Assembly: GCF_003351785.1 (NCBI RefSeq)
Contig: NZ_CP031230.1
Coordinates: 1,550,001 to 1,614,000 of the forward strand
Length of the DNA stretch: 64,000 nucleotides
Reading direction: 5' to 3'
Source of the DNA: Sporosarcina sp. PTS2304
Lineage (GTDB): Bacteria; Bacillota; Bacilli; Bacillales_A; Planococcaceae
The notes under the pieces were generated by a model. That model saw only the letters and a list, made by a program, of their open reading frames with translations, did no database searches and had not been told where the DNA came from. Shown in pieces: positions 1-9,620 of this stretch (its first letter is position 1; every line of letters begins with the position of its first letter). A program made the translations under genes and the position numbers.

Positions 1-616
1 AGTCTTTAATCTTTTCAGTCAGTCCACTTGTAGACACGGTTATATGACGTGCCCCGATGCACAGACCTTTTTGGTCGTTGACGACATGAAGGAAATTCAT
101 CAAATGCGTATAGTTGTCAAATGGTTCACCGATTCCCATTACAACAATGTGGCTGACGCGTTCATCTTCACCTTTAGCATCTAGATGTTCTTGAACTTTC
201 ATAATTTGACCCACGATTTCTCCAGCCGTCAAATCACGGCTTTTACGCAATAAACCACTGGCACAAAAACTGCACCCGATATTACATCCTACTTGTGTCG
301 TAACACAAACTGAATTACCGTATGGAAATTTCATTAACACCGTTTCAATTAAATTGCCATCAGTCATTTTGAACAAAAACTTCACGGTGCCGTCTTGTGA
401 AACTTGCTTTACTTCTTGTTCTAGCGTTTGGATCGTAAAGTGTTCACTTAATAAGTCGCGTGTTTCTTTATTAATATTATTCATTTCATCGAATGATAAG
501 ACACGCTTTTTATAAAGCCAATCCCACACTTGTGTCGCGCGAAACTTCTTTTGTCCTTGTTCTATAAAAAAGTTGGATAATTGATCCATTGTTAACCCGT
601 ATATAGATGGTTTCAT
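1..616 (-). CDS. rlmN: 23S rRNA (adenine2503-C2)-methyltransferase RlmN, partial
   Basis: Radical-SAM enzyme that methylates C2 of A2503 in 23S rRNA, and C2 of A37 in some tRNAs, in the cytoplasm. The start is inside the window (ATG at 616-614, preceded by GAGG) and the C-terminal part runs off the left edge, leaving about 205 residues. The reading begins [17 protein letters not shown]. It has an N-terminal helical RNA-binding domain, then [13 protein letters not shown], whose three cysteines are the CxxxCxxC 4Fe-4S site of radical-SAM proteins, then GIGEPFDNY. The family is usually about 350-370 residues, so roughly 150 are missing only because of the window edge. Confidence 0.96.
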   Translation of the reverse strand, partial: MKPSIYGLTMDQLSNFFIEQGQKKFRATQVWDWLYKKRVLSFDEMNNINKETRDLLSEHFTIQTLEQEVKQVSQDGTVKFLFKMTDGNLIETVLMKFPYGNSVCVTTQVGCNIGCSFCASGLLRKSRDLTAGEIVGQIMKVQEHLDAKGEDERVSHIVVMGIGEPFDNYTHLMNFLHVVNDQKGLCIGARHITVSTSGLTEKIKD

Positions 617-696
617 TTATATTCTAGCCTCATTTCGAAAATTGCAATCCTGATATTATACTACAGGATTGCTTAAAAAGGAACAACTGATTCGGT

Positions 697-876
697 TTAC
701 TGATTTTGTTTTATATCTTTATCTGTTTTCAGCTTCAAATAGAAGGCAAAAAGATTTAGCAGTGCAAGTACAATGAAAAAGATTCCCATTCCTGTATGGC
801 CAGTAGAAATTCTGTCATATGCAAAGAATGCCATCACAAGTCCTATGATTAGATCAATAATTTTTGAATTAAACAC
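697..876 (-). CDS. small two-helix membrane protein (59 aa)
   Basis: I do not recognise a named family. The reading starts at a GTG (876-874) preceded by a very strong AAGGAGGGG seven to eight bases upstream, which is the main reason to believe it is translated. The product has a hydrophobic stretch at about residues 6-20 (IIDLIIGLVMAFFAY), a short loop RISTGHTG, a second stretch at about 30-46, and a charged lysine-rich tail (KLKTDKDIKQNQ). It lies downstream of the COG2403 GTPase terminator and upstream of rlmN. Function is unknown; a small YxxF-type membrane protein is the plain reading. Confidence 0.72.
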   Translation of the reverse strand: MFNSKIIDLIIGLVMAFFAYDRISTGHTGMGIFFIVLALLNLFAFYLKLKTDKDIKQNQ

Positions 877-913
877 GATGTCCCCTCCTAAGTCTCTACT
901 CGTAGTATAGCAG

Positions 914-955
914 AAAAACGCACCCGTTACCGAATTTTCATTCGAAACGAGTGCG
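914..955 (-). terminator. intrinsic terminator of the COG2403 gene
   Basis: On the minus strand an imperfect stem (CGCACTCGTT with AACGGGTGCG, inner GAAT/ATTC) is followed by TTTTTC, directly downstream of the stop at 973. Confidence 0.75.
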
Positions 956-972
956 CTGACAGTTAACTTTAC

Positions 973-2325
973 TTATACATTTGTAGTTGATAAATTATGC
1001 TTTTGGATGAAATCTGCTAACACTGTTTCTAGATTAGGACTTCCGACTTCATCTAAGTCATAATAGACACGCGTACATGGTTTGTTAATGTTAATGACAC
1101 GGGACAGATCCATTGGTGTGCCAATAATTACAGCATCTACATCCGCTGCGTTGATTGTTTCTTCAAGATCTTTCAATTGTTGCTCACCGTAACCCATAGC
1201 AGGTAAGATATTTTCAATATGTTGATATTTATCAAAAGTTGTGATTAAGCTACCTACTGCATATGGACGTGGATCTACAATTTCCGCTGCGCCTAGACGT
1301 TGTGCTGCGATTACTCCTGCACCTAATTTCATTTCACCGTGTGTTAATGTAGGGCCATCTTCTACGATCAATACACGCTTACCTTTAATGATTTCAGGAC
1401 TATCCACTGTGATTTTAGATTCTGCTTTAATAATCGTACTATTAGGTGCTGCAAACTTAATATTATTTTCGACTGTTTGAATCGCTTCTTCAGATGCACT
1501 ATCAATTTTATTAATAATAGAAACATCTGTTGTACGCAAGCACACTTCACCTGGATAGTATTTTAATTCGTGGCCTGGACGATGTGGATCAAGAACTGTA
1601 ATTGCTAAATCTGGCTCGTAGAATGAAAAGTCATTGTTTCCACCATCCCAAAGGATTACGTCACAGCCATCCGGATCATTTTCAGCAGCATCTAAAATAT
1701 CTTGATAGTCAACGCCTGCATAAATAATGTTACCGCGATCAACATGTGGCTCATACTCTTCCATCTCTTCAATTGTACACTTATGCTTTTTGAAATCTTC
1801 TACTGTCGCATAACGTTGAACACGTTGTGCTGCTAAGTCGCCATACGGCATAGGGTGACGAATTGCGACTACTTTTAAATCATGCTCCAGCAATGTTTCG
1901 ATAATTTTACGGGAAGTTTGACTTTTTCCTGTTCCTGTTCTAACGGCACAAACGGAAATGACCGGCTTATTACTCTTGATCATAGTTGATTTTGAACCAA
2001 GCAATGTGAAGTTCGCGCCTGCTGCATTGACAATCGCACCGATTCCCATAACTTTTTCATAGCTAAGATCACTGTATGAAAATACGCATTCATCTACTTT
2101 TAGTTCTTTAATTAACTCTGGCAATTGCTCTTGCGAAAAAATCGGAATACCTTCAGGATATAATTCACCCGCAAGTTCAGCCGGATATTTACGTCCATCA
2201 ATATCCGGGATTTGTGTTGCTGTAAAGGCAACTACATTATATTCTTCTTTATTACGATAATATGTATTAAAGTTGTGGAAATCTCGTCCTGCTGCACCAA
2301 TGATAATTATATTTTTTGTTTTCAT
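973..2325 (-). CDS. COG2403-family GTPase, cyclic 2,3-diphosphoglycerate synthetase-like
   Basis: A 450-residue cytoplasmic protein of the COG2403 predicted GTPase family, whose best known relatives are archaeal cyclic 2,3-diphosphoglycerate synthetases. An N-terminal Rossmann-like segment (IIIIGAAGRDFHNF, residues 6-19) is followed by a P-loop at about 129-136 (RTGTGKSQ), a DGGNNDF motif near residue 229 and a C-terminal domain with EDGPTLTHGEM. Full length, ATG start. It is a single gene with its own promoter and terminator. Whether it makes cyclic DPG in this organism is unknown; the family also occurs in bacteria not known to hold that solute, so only the family call is firm. Confidence 0.8.
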   Translation of the reverse strand: MKTKNIIIIGAAGRDFHNFNTYYRNKEEYNVVAFTATQIPDIDGRKYPAELAGELYPEGIPIFSQEQLPELIKELKVDECVFSYSDLSYEKVMGIGAIVNAAGANFTLLGSKSTMIKSNKPVISVCAVRTGTGKSQTSRKIIETLLEHDLKVVAIRHPMPYGDLAAQRVQRYATVEDFKKHKCTIEEMEEYEPHVDRGNIIYAGVDYQDILDAAENDPDGCDVILWDGGNNDFSFYEPDLAITVLDPHRPGHELKYYPGEVCLRTTDVSIINKIDSASEEAIQTVENNIKFAAPNSTIIKAESKITVDSPEIIKGKRVLIVEDGPTLTHGEMKLGAGVIAAQRLGAAEIVDPRPYAVGSLITTFDKYQHIENILPAMGYGEQQLKDLEETINAADVDAVIIGTPMDLSRVININKPCTRVYYDLDEVGSPNLETVLADFIQKHNLSTTNV

Positions 2326-2359
2326 AAATTTTATCTCTCCAATCGAACTTCTTTTTATT

Positions 2360-2388
2360 ATTATAAGTCACTATGTATAAAAATACAA
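2360..2388 (-). promoter_or_regulatory. sigma-A promoter of the COG2403 gene
   Basis: On the minus strand TTGTAT (2388-2383) and TATAAT (2365-2360) are separated by 17 bp. A GGAG ribosome-binding site and ATG at 2325 follow. Confidence 0.75.
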
Positions 2389-2503
2389 TAGGTATTTTTA
2401 AAAAATAGAATCTTGCTTACTTAAACTTCTGTAATATCGACGATAGTTGTCTGAAGTGTTTATTTAACTGCTATTTCTGTCATATTATTGATAAATAGAA
2501 AAA

Positions 2504-2535
2504 TAAAAAACCATTCAACAGTGAATGGTTTTTTT
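2504..2535 (-). terminator. terminator at the end of the his operon
   Basis: The stem CCATTCA / TGAATGG has A-tracts before it and T-tracts after it on both strands. It lies just past the hisC stop, closing the leftward his operon. Confidence 0.85.
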
Positions 2536-2545
2536 ATACTTTTAT

Positions 2546-3607
2546 TCATTTATGCAATTGCTTGAGTACGGTAAACAATGTTTCCATTTGTTCATCAGTG
2601 CCTATTGTAATGCGCAAATAATCTTTAATTAATGCAGAATCAAAGTGTCTGACCAGAATTCCGCGAGCTTTCAACTGTTCATAAACTACTTTAGCATCCT
2701 GTGTACGAGGCTTGGCAAATACAAAGTTTGCATCAGATGGCAGCACATTGAATTCTAACTCTTTTAATCTTTCTACTGTATACTCCCGTGTGCGTATGAT
2801 TTTCTTCGTACTCTCAGAGAAATACGCATGATCTTCAAACGCAGCCGTCGCACCCGCCATTGCCAGACGATCGATCGTATACGAGTTAAATGAGTCTTTT
2901 ATACGTGTGAGTCCGTCAATTAATGCAGGTTGACCGAGCGCAAACCCTACACGCAATCCAGCAAGTGCACGAGATTTTGAAGTTGTTTGAATGACTAATA
3001 AATTGTCGTAACGATCAATCAGCTTCATCGCGGACGGACCGGCAAAATCAATGTATGCTTCGTCAATTATAACGATTTGATCAGGATTTTGCTGTAAGAT
3101 TTCTTCAATTCCACTAAGTTCTTCATAAATACTCGTTGGTGCATTCGGATTCGGTAAGATTACGCCCCCTTCCGAATTAAAAAATTGTTCTTTAGCCAGT
3201 GTAAAATTATCGTTCATTGGAACTTGTTCATAGGAAATATTAAAAATCTTCGAATAAACAGGGTAAAAACTATAGCTGATTTCAGGAAACTTAATTGTTT
3301 TTCCTGGTTCGAAAAAAGCCATAAATGCAAATGCTAGCACTTCATCTGAACCATTCCCTACAAATACATGCTCTTTCGTCAAACTATATGTATTTGCAAT
3401 CGCCTGTCGTAACGGATCAACTGTCGGCGATGGATAAAGTTGCAGTGTATTCTCATCTAACGCCCCGTGAATTGCTTCCAGAACTTTTGGGCTTGGAGGA
3501 TATGGATTTTCATTCGTATTTAGTTTGATGATATCTGGCTGATTCAACTGCTCACCAGGAACATAAGGTTCTGTCCGAAGAGCAACTGTGCTCAGAAATC
3601 TACTCAT
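2546..3607 (-). CDS. hisC: histidinol-phosphate aminotransferase
   Basis: PLP enzyme that converts imidazole acetol phosphate and glutamate to histidinol phosphate. The 353-residue product starts MSRFLS at 3607; an upstream in-frame ATG would add 17 residues lying inside hisIE and is not preferred. The start overlaps the hisIE stop by 8 bases, suggesting translational coupling. Visible family features are the N-terminal LNTNENP, DEAYIDF and the PLP-lysine segment [16 protein letters not shown]. It is the last gene of the his operon, followed by a strong terminator. In B. subtilis hisC lies with trp/tyr genes, so its place inside the his operon differs from that model. Confidence 0.96.
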   Translation of the reverse strand: MSRFLSTVALRTEPYVPGEQLNQPDIIKLNTNENPYPPSPKVLEAIHGALDENTLQLYPSPTVDPLRQAIANTYSLTKEHVFVGNGSDEVLAFAFMAFFEPGKTIKFPEISYSFYPVYSKIFNISYEQVPMNDNFTLAKEQFFNSEGGVILPNPNAPTSIYEELSGIEEILQQNPDQIVIIDEAYIDFAGPSAMKLIDRYDNLLVIQTTSKSRALAGLRVGFALGQPALIDGLTRIKDSFNSYTIDRLAMAGATAAFEDHAYFSESTKKIIRTREYTVERLKELEFNVLPSDANFVFAKPRTQDAKVVYEQLKARGILVRHFDSALIKDYLRITIGTDEQMETLFTVLKQLHK

Positions 3608-4241
3608 TGCGTAGCACTTCCTTTTTCGGTCGTCTTTCGCGTAATACACTTTGGACATCAGTCAAATCTACATCAAGAATATTCATTAAAACAAGTGTAT
3701 GGTAAATCAAATCAGCAATTTCATTGGATACTTCTTCTTTATCCGCATTTTTCGCTCCAATGACGACTTCTGTTGTTTCTTCGCCGACTTTCTTTAATAC
3801 TTTATCGATTCCTTCGTTGAATAAATAAGTTGTATATGATCCTTCTAGTGGGTTCGCTTTACGATCCGCAATTTCATCGATCACTTCGTAAACCACTTCA
3901 CGTAATGATTCTTCTGTTTCCGTGACGGTCTTGAAGAAGCATGTTTTTTCGCCTGTATGACATGCAGGCCCTTGTGGAGTCACTTGAATGAGCAATGTGT
4001 CTTGGTCACAATCAAGTGAAATGCGCTTCACTTGTTGACGATTGCCTGAAGTTGCCCCTTTATTCCATAATTCTTGTCTAGAACGGCTATAAAACCAAGT
4101 CTCGTTCGTTTCTATTGTTTTTTCGATTGATTCTTTATTCATATAAGCTAGCATCAGTACTTCACCGGTACGATCGTCTTGTACAATCGCTGGAAGAAGC
4201 CCTTTATCATCGAATTTAAGTGTATTGATATCTAGTGTCAT
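3600..4241 (-). CDS. hisI: bifunctional phosphoribosyl-AMP cyclohydrolase / phosphoribosyl-ATP pyrophosphatase
   Basis: Two-domain enzyme for steps two and three of histidine synthesis. The HisI cyclohydrolase domain spans about residues 1-105, with metal-binding cysteines in [13 protein letters not shown] and [11 protein letters not shown]. The HisE pyrophosphatase domain spans about 115-205 ([15 protein letters not shown]). I chose ATG 4241 (MTLDIN), one base after the hisF stop, with AGGA upstream inside hisF; an earlier ATG at 4262 would extend it by seven residues into hisF. About 213 residues, the normal size for fused HisIE of Bacillales. Confidence 0.96.
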   Translation of the reverse strand: MTLDINTLKFDDKGLLPAIVQDDRTGEVLMLAYMNKESIEKTIETNETWFYSRSRQELWNKGATSGNRQQVKRISLDCDQDTLLIQVTPQGPACHTGEKTCFFKTVTETEESLREVVYEVIDEIADRKANPLEGSYTTYLFNEGIDKVLKKVGEETTEVVIGAKNADKEEVSNEIADLIYHTLVLMNILDVDLTDVQSVLRERRPKKEVLRNE

Positions 4242-4242
4242 A

Positions 4243-5007
4243 TTAGTCAGTCCTAACTGCAATATTTTCTTCTGCTAAGTAATTTTTCAAGTCTCTAATA
4301 TTGATTTCATTGAAGTGGAATACAGAAGCTGCTAGTGCGGCATCTGCTTTTCCTTCAGTCAATACTTCTTTAAAATGCTCAGGTTTTCCGGCGCCACCAC
4401 TTGCGATGATCGGAATATTGACTGCATCAGCCATTGCACGATTCAATGCAATATTATAGCCATCTTTCACACCGTCTTCATCAACACTATTGACTACTAA
4501 TTCACCTGCGCCAAGTTCTTGCATCTTCTTTGCCCATTCTATCGCATCAATACCTGTCGGCTCCATGCCGCCTTTTGCATAGACAGACCATTTCCCTTCA
4601 CCTTCTTGACGCACATCCATTGAAAGCATAACGCGTGCTGAACCATATTTATCGGATACTTCTTTAATGAGTTCAGGATTTTTTAAAGCAGCGCTATTAA
4701 TGGAAATTTTATTACCTCCAATAGCAAAAACTTTATCCACGTCTTGTAATGTACGTATACCTCCGCCTACGATGAAAGGAACAGGAACTTCTTTTGCGAT
4801 TTCCTCTATCAAATCTAAAAACATTCCACGGTTTTTCGTAGATGCAGAAATATCGTAAAATACGAGTTCGTCTGCTCCGTCTGCTACATACTTTTTGGCC
4901 AATGTTAGGGGATCTGCTACTTCTTGAACGTCTAAAAACTTCTTTCCTTTCACTACTTTACGATTGTCTACATCCAAGCATGGAATAATTTTTTTAGTTT
5001 TTGACAT
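4243..5007 (-). CDS. hisF: imidazole glycerol phosphate synthase cyclase subunit
   Basis: TIM-barrel cyclase that joins PRFAR and ammonia to give imidazole glycerol phosphate and AICAR. The catalytic aspartates are seen in [10 protein letters not shown] and LSMDVRQ; phosphate-binding loops are GGGIRT and ASGGAG. It normally works as a complex with the glutaminase HisH, which feeds ammonia through the barrel, yet no hisH exists in this operon. The start at 5007 overlaps the end of hisA by 14 bases. 254 residues, full length. Confidence 0.97.
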   Translation of the reverse strand: MSKTKKIIPCLDVDNRKVVKGKKFLDVQEVADPLTLAKKYVADGADELVFYDISASTKNRGMFLDLIEEIAKEVPVPFIVGGGIRTLQDVDKVFAIGGNKISINSAALKNPELIKEVSDKYGSARVMLSMDVRQEGEGKWSVYAKGGMEPTGIDAIEWAKKMQELGAGELVVNSVDEDGVKDGYNIALNRAMADAVNIPIIASGGAGKPEHFKEVLTEGKADAALAASVFHFNEINIRDLKNYLAEENIAVRTD

Positions 5008-5719
5008 GACTGTCGTCCCCCAATAGTTTTTCTAAAGATAACTTACCTTCGTACAATGCTTTTCCAATAATTGCACCATACATATCTCTAGAAGCGAGTG
5101 TCTTAATATCTAATTCTGTCGATACACCACCTGATGCAATAATATCTATAGAAGAAGCTTCATTCATCAATTGCAATTCTTCGAAGTTCGGTCCTTGCAA
5201 CATTCCGTCTTTCATGATGTCAGTGTAGACAACTGTTTTCACACCAATTTCAGCTAAATTTTGCAGTAAATCTACTGCTTTTACATCACTTGTTTCTGTC
5301 CATCCGTCAGTAGCGACTAAGCCATTCCGCGCATCAATAGAAACGGCGATTTGATCACCATATTTTTCAACTGCTTGTTTTAAGAACTCAGGATCCTGTA
5401 TAGCAGCAGTACCGATAATTACACGCGCTACCCCATTTTTAATATGAGAATCCACAATTTCCATAGAACGAATGCCGCCCCCTACTTGCACAGGAATTGT
5501 GACTGCTTTTGCAATCGCTTCTATCGCCAATTTATTCGCGGAATCTCCTGTTTTCGCGCCATCTAAGTCTACTACATGAATATATTCAGCCCCTTGACGT
5601 TGCCACTCTTGTGCCATAGCTATCGGCGAGTCATTATAAACGATTTCTTGAGCGTAATCACCTTGAATAAGACGTACACATTTGCCACCTCTAATATCAA
5701 TTGCTGGGAATAAAATCAT
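4994..5719 (-). CDS. hisA: ProFAR isomerase (phosphoribosylformimino-AICAR-P isomerase)
   Basis: TIM-barrel isomerase acting just before HisF. The N-terminus is MILFPAIDIRGGKCVRL with the first catalytic aspartate in AIDIRGGK and the second in VYTDIMKDGML. I use ATG 5719, eight bases after AGGAGG; a UUG one codon earlier is possible. Only 28 bases separate it from hisB, the place where B. subtilis and most Bacillales carry hisH. The 3' end overlaps hisF. Confidence 0.96.
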   Translation of the reverse strand: MILFPAIDIRGGKCVRLIQGDYAQEIVYNDSPIAMAQEWQRQGAEYIHVVDLDGAKTGDSANKLAIEAIAKAVTIPVQVGGGIRSMEIVDSHIKNGVARVIIGTAAIQDPEFLKQAVEKYGDQIAVSIDARNGLVATDGWTETSDVKAVDLLQNLAEIGVKTVVYTDIMKDGMLQGPNFEELQLMNEASSIDIIASGGVSTELDIKTLASRDMYGAIIGKALYEGKLSLEKLLGDDSHVKN

Positions 5720-5747
5720 CAATAAGTCCTCCTAGTAGATGTTCTTT

Positions 5748-6332
5748 TTATAAAGTACCTTTAGTCGAAGGTACTCCTTTAATATCTGGATTGATCGTGC
5801 TTGCTATGCGCAATGCCCGACCGAAGCTTTTAAAGACCGATTCAATAATATGATGTGTGTTTTTACCATAGTTCAAATTAATATGCAGCGTGATTTTCGC
5901 ATTATTCGTAAAAGCCAAGAAAAATTCTTCTACTAACTCCGAATCAAAATCGCCTACTTTATCTTTCATTCCATTCACATTAAATACGAGAAATGAGCGA
6001 CCACTTATATCAATAGATGCTGTAGATAATGCTTCGTCCATTGGTGTAGACACAAGTGCAAAGCGTTCGATCCCTTCTTTTGTGCCAATACATTTATTGA
6101 ACGCTTGACCTAAAACAATTCCGATATCCTCCACTGAATGATGTTGATCGACTTCAATATCGCCATCACATGCTACCGTTAAGTCAAAACGTCCATGTTT
6201 TGCAAAAGCTGTCAGCATATGATCGAAAAATCCAATTCCTGTTTGAATATCTGTTTTTCCTGATCCATCCAATGAAAATTCCATTTGAATATCAGTCTCA
6301 CCTGTTTTACGAGAAATAGATTGTTTGCGCAT
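5748..6332 (-). CDS. hisB: imidazoleglycerol-phosphate dehydratase
   Basis: Manganese enzyme that dehydrates imidazole glycerol phosphate to imidazole acetol phosphate. The 194-residue protein shows the internal duplication of metal-binding histidine motifs: FFDHMLTAFAKHG and DQHHSVEDIG in the first half, HHIIESVFKSFGRAL in the second. It is monofunctional; the phosphatase is a separate PHP protein encoded by the divergent gene at 9621. It begins immediately after the hisD stop. Confidence 0.97.
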   Translation of the reverse strand: MRKQSISRKTGETDIQMEFSLDGSGKTDIQTGIGFFDHMLTAFAKHGRFDLTVACDGDIEVDQHHSVEDIGIVLGQAFNKCIGTKEGIERFALVSTPMDEALSTASIDISGRSFLVFNVNGMKDKVGDFDSELVEEFFLAFTNNAKITLHINLNYGKNTHHIIESVFKSFGRALRIASTINPDIKGVPSTKGTL

Positions 6333-7613
6333 TTAGCATCCTGCCTTTCGTACTTTAATCGAATTTGCGTGTCCTGTTAATTGTTCTGAATCAGCGAGAA
6401 CAATGACATCATCTGCTACTTCTGCCAGAGCGCTTTCAGAATAATAGATTACACTCGACTTTTTCATAAAGTCATAGACGCCTAGTGGAGATGAAAATGC
6501 AGCTGTTCCGCTCGTTGGTAATGTATGATTTGGTCCAGCCATATAATCGCCAAGCGCTTCTGGCGCATGTTGACCAAGGAATATCGCCCCTGCGTTGCGG
6601 ATAGAAGCTAAATGTTCCATCGGACGATCAATCATCAGCTCTAAATGTTCAGGAGCTAAGCGATTCACAATATCAAATGCCTCTTGTAATGTTTCGACCA
6701 CAATAATACGACCGAATTGTTCAATCGCTTGTGAGGCAATCTCTTTACGATCAAGCCGAGCTAATTGCCGTACGATCTCTTTCGCTAATTCTTCAGCAAA
6801 TATTTTGCACGTTGTCACACAAACTGAAGCAGCCCGTTCATCATGTTCCGCTTGAGACAATAAATCTGCAGCTGCGTACACTACATTTGTGTTCGCATCT
6901 GCCACGACACAAATTTCACTTGGCCCTGCAATCATATCAATCGCTACATCGCCGAATACCCATTTTTTTGCACGGGCTACGTACGCATTACCCGGTCCTG
7001 TAATTTTGACTACACGTTCAATAGTTTCTGTACCGTACGCTAGCGCCGCAATTGCTTGTGCGCCACCGACTTTATAAATTCGGTCAACACCCGCTTCTTT
7101 TGCTGCAACTAATACGTGCGGATTTATTTTGCCATCTTTTTGCGGGGGAGTAACCATCGAAATTTTTCCAACCCCTGCAATTTTTGCAGGTAACGCATTC
7201 ATCAGCACAGTAGACGGATAAGCAGCTTTTCCGCCTGGCACATAAATTCCGACACTATCAATCGGTGTAACTTTCTGACCAAGCATAATTCCTTCATTTG
7301 GATTAAGAAACCAAGATTGTTCTTTCTGCGCTTCATGATATGTGGAAATTCGTTGTTTCGCTGCTCGTAAAGCACGATAAAAGTCTTCCGTCACTAATTG
7401 CTCTGCTTCGTCAATTTCTTCCTCACTCACGAGCAATTCATCCAAAGTGACTCCATCAAAGCGCGAAGTATACTCTAGTACTGCTTGATCTCCTTGCGCG
7501 CGAACTGTATCAATAATTGAGAGAACAGTACGGTCAAATTCAAAATCTCGTTCACTTGAATCATCCCGACGCAATAATTCTTCCGAAAATTGGACACCTT
7601 GTATTATTTTCAT
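6333..7613 (-). CDS. hisD: histidinol dehydrogenase
   Basis: Zinc- and NAD-dependent four-electron oxidation of histidinol to histidine, the last step. The 426-residue protein carries the family signatures IAGPSEICVVAD, the DLLSQAEHD segment, LAPEHLELM and ALGDYMAGPNHTLPT with catalytic and zinc-binding Glu/His residues. ATG overlaps the hisG TGA by 4 bases (ATGA), which suggests coupling. Full length. Confidence 0.97.
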   Translation of the reverse strand: MKIIQGVQFSEELLRRDDSSERDFEFDRTVLSIIDTVRAQGDQAVLEYTSRFDGVTLDELLVSEEEIDEAEQLVTEDFYRALRAAKQRISTYHEAQKEQSWFLNPNEGIMLGQKVTPIDSVGIYVPGGKAAYPSTVLMNALPAKIAGVGKISMVTPPQKDGKINPHVLVAAKEAGVDRIYKVGGAQAIAALAYGTETIERVVKITGPGNAYVARAKKWVFGDVAIDMIAGPSEICVVADANTNVVYAAADLLSQAEHDERAASVCVTTCKIFAEELAKEIVRQLARLDRKEIASQAIEQFGRIIVVETLQEAFDIVNRLAPEHLELMIDRPMEHLASIRNAGAIFLGQHAPEALGDYMAGPNHTLPTSGTAAFSSPLGVYDFMKKSSVIYYSESALAEVADDVIVLADSEQLTGHANSIKVRKAGC

Positions 7614-8245
7614 GAGCGCACCTCTAGTCCTTCCTTCATATCTTTAATGAACTGTTGAATGCATTCTGTTTTTGTAGCGTAACTTGCTTTATTAACAATT
7701 AAACGCGCACTTACATCAGCCATTTCTTCTAATACTACTAAACCATTCTCTTTTAAAGTCGTACCTGTTTCAACGATATCGACAATTACATCAGACATGC
7801 CGATTAAAGGTGCTAACTCAATAGATCCATTCAGCTTAATCATATCTGTACGAATACCTTTTTTATCAAAATACTCTTTAGCCACCAGGGGATATTTAGA
7901 AGCCACTGTCAGGAATGGAATATTATTTACCGGTGTATCAGGAAAACCCGCTACTGCAAGTTGGCATTTTCCGATACCTAAATCCAATAACTCATAAACA
8001 TCACGAGGATCCTCCATCATAACGTCTTTACCGACAATCCCCACATCGGCCGCTCCTTTTTCTACATAAACTGGAACATCCACAGCCTTCACAAAAATGA
8101 GCTTTATCGTTTTTTTATCATCAAAAATGACAAGTTTTCGACTATCATCTGTCCATTCAGAAAATCGAACATCAGATTTCTCCAAAAACTTCATTGCTCG
8201 TTCGGCTGTACGTCCTTTCGCCATGGCAACAGTTAAATAATCCAT
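7610..8245 (-). CDS. hisG: ATP phosphoribosyltransferase, short-form catalytic subunit
   Basis: First and feedback-controlled step of histidine synthesis. At about 211 residues this is the short HisG form lacking the C-terminal histidine-binding domain, and it needs HisZ, encoded just upstream. I chose ATG 8245 (MDYLTVAMAKGRT) behind AAGGGG; an earlier ATG at 8275 lies deeper inside hisZ. The PRPP-binding stretch is seen as DVIVDIVETGTTLKENG. It overlaps the end of hisZ by 13 bases. Confidence 0.96.
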   Translation of the reverse strand: MDYLTVAMAKGRTAERAMKFLEKSDVRFSEWTDDSRKLVIFDDKKTIKLIFVKAVDVPVYVEKGAADVGIVGKDVMMEDPRDVYELLDLGIGKCQLAVAGFPDTPVNNIPFLTVASKYPLVAKEYFDKKGIRTDMIKLNGSIELAPLIGMSDVIVDIVETGTTLKENGLVVLEEMADVSARLIVNKASYATKTECIQQFIKDMKEGLEVRS

Positions 8246-9465
8246 TCCGGTACCCCTTTCTTGCTTATAATACATTCCAGTAATTGTTTAAAATCCTCGA
8301 ACTCTTTCGTTTCTTCTGCATCTAAGAGAACATTGCGTCCTGCTACTAACTGAATCGTATAGTGACTGTCTATTGCAGCGGCCGGGCCTTTTAGTGGTCT
8401 CGACACAACACGATAGTCACGCTCTCTTAATTCATTGGTAATATCAATCGCATATTTCATTCGGCTTTCTTCGTAAAATACAGTCAAATCCAAACTGTAA
8501 CGTTCTTTCAATTCTTTCTGAGCGGCAGCTTTTACTAACGATTCAATTTCACAGGCAAAGCCAATTGCCGGCAGCTTCACACCGAATTCTTCACTTAATG
8601 AATCGTAACGACCGCCCATCAATACCGGTTTCCCAAAGTTCTCAACATATCCTTGAAAAATAATACCGGAATAATAGCCCATATGATTGATTAATCCTAA
8701 ATCAATTACGATATGTTTTTTCAATCCATATAATTCAACAATTTCATATGTTTGTTGTAAATAATCGATCGCACTTTGTGCTGATTTGCTAACTTGTAAA
8801 TTATCCAGCCTTTCAAAAACCATTTCCGGCGCCCCATATAATAATGGCAGTTGTTCCAATACTTCCTTTACCGCTGGGTCGATTGGTAATTGATTGAGGA
8901 ATGGTCCGATTTCTACAACATTCTTCGCTTGAATCAACGTCTTTAACTCGGCAGTCTGCTCTGCTGTTAACTGTAAATTTGCAATCAATTCCGTAAAAAA
9001 TCCTGCGAACCCTATTTCGATTTTCACATCCGAGAAACCAACGTCACGTAATGCATGACATGCAAGCATAATTGTTTCTGCATCTGCTTGTGGTGAACTT
9101 TCGCAATAAAACTCTACGCCCGCTTGTGTTTTTCCGATTCTTTCGTTCTCTTGGAAGGTTTGCCGGAATACTTCCTGTACGTAATAATAACGCATTTCGT
9201 CTGGTAAATTGCCATTCAACTGAACCAATTGTTGAGTGAGTGGAATCGTAACATCAGGACGTAAAACCAAAACTTCTCCTGTATAATCAATTACTTTAAT
9301 CATTTCATTTTGATTAATCGACGTGCGTACATTCGAATATAAATCGTATTGCTCAAATGCGGATGTTTTAATCCGTTTATAGCCATATGTAGTAAATCGT
9401 TTACTTAAAGTTTCAATAATTTTTTCGTGCTTTTCATATTCATTTGCAAGAATTTCAGAATACAT
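8233..9465 (-). CDS. hisZ: ATP phosphoribosyltransferase regulatory subunit
   Basis: Histidyl-tRNA-synthetase paralogue without aminoacylation activity that forms an octamer with short HisG and provides histidine feedback. The 410-residue protein shows class II synthetase-like motifs (VLRPDVTIPLTQQ, YYYVQEVFRQT, GGRYDSL). First gene of the his operon, with an excellent promoter 70-100 bases upstream. The C-terminal extension past the catalytic core (about residues 330-410) resembles a degenerate anticodon-binding region. Confidence 0.95.
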   Translation of the reverse strand: MYSEILANEYEKHEKIIETLSKRFTTYGYKRIKTSAFEQYDLYSNVRTSINQNEMIKVIDYTGEVLVLRPDVTIPLTQQLVQLNGNLPDEMRYYYVQEVFRQTFQENERIGKTQAGVEFYCESSPQADAETIMLACHALRDVGFSDVKIEIGFAGFFTELIANLQLTAEQTAELKTLIQAKNVVEIGPFLNQLPIDPAVKEVLEQLPLLYGAPEMVFERLDNLQVSKSAQSAIDYLQQTYEIVELYGLKKHIVIDLGLINHMGYYSGIIFQGYVENFGKPVLMGGRYDSLSEEFGVKLPAIGFACEIESLVKAAAQKELKERYSLDLTVFYEESRMKYAIDITNELRERDYRVVSRPLKGPAAAIDSHYTIQLVAGRNVLLDAEETKEFEDFKQLLECIISKKGVPEWII

Positions 9466-9532
9466 AAAACTTCCAACCGCCTTCCGTTCTATCCGAATAC
9501 TTCATCGCTTTACCACGCTAAAGTTATTTATA

Positions 9533-9561
9533 ACTATACTAATTAAATTGTGCGTTGTCAA
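9533..9561 (-). promoter_or_regulatory. his operon promoter
   Basis: On the minus strand a perfect TTGACA (9561-9556) and TATAGT (9538-9533) are 17 bp apart, about 68 bases before hisZ. The leader is short and shows no T-box, so control is probably at initiation or by HisZ feedback. Confidence 0.85.
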
Positions 9562-9620
9562 CTGTATATCACATGATTCATCTGCTACAATATGTACTAT
9601 AGAAAAGGAGACTTGAGACT

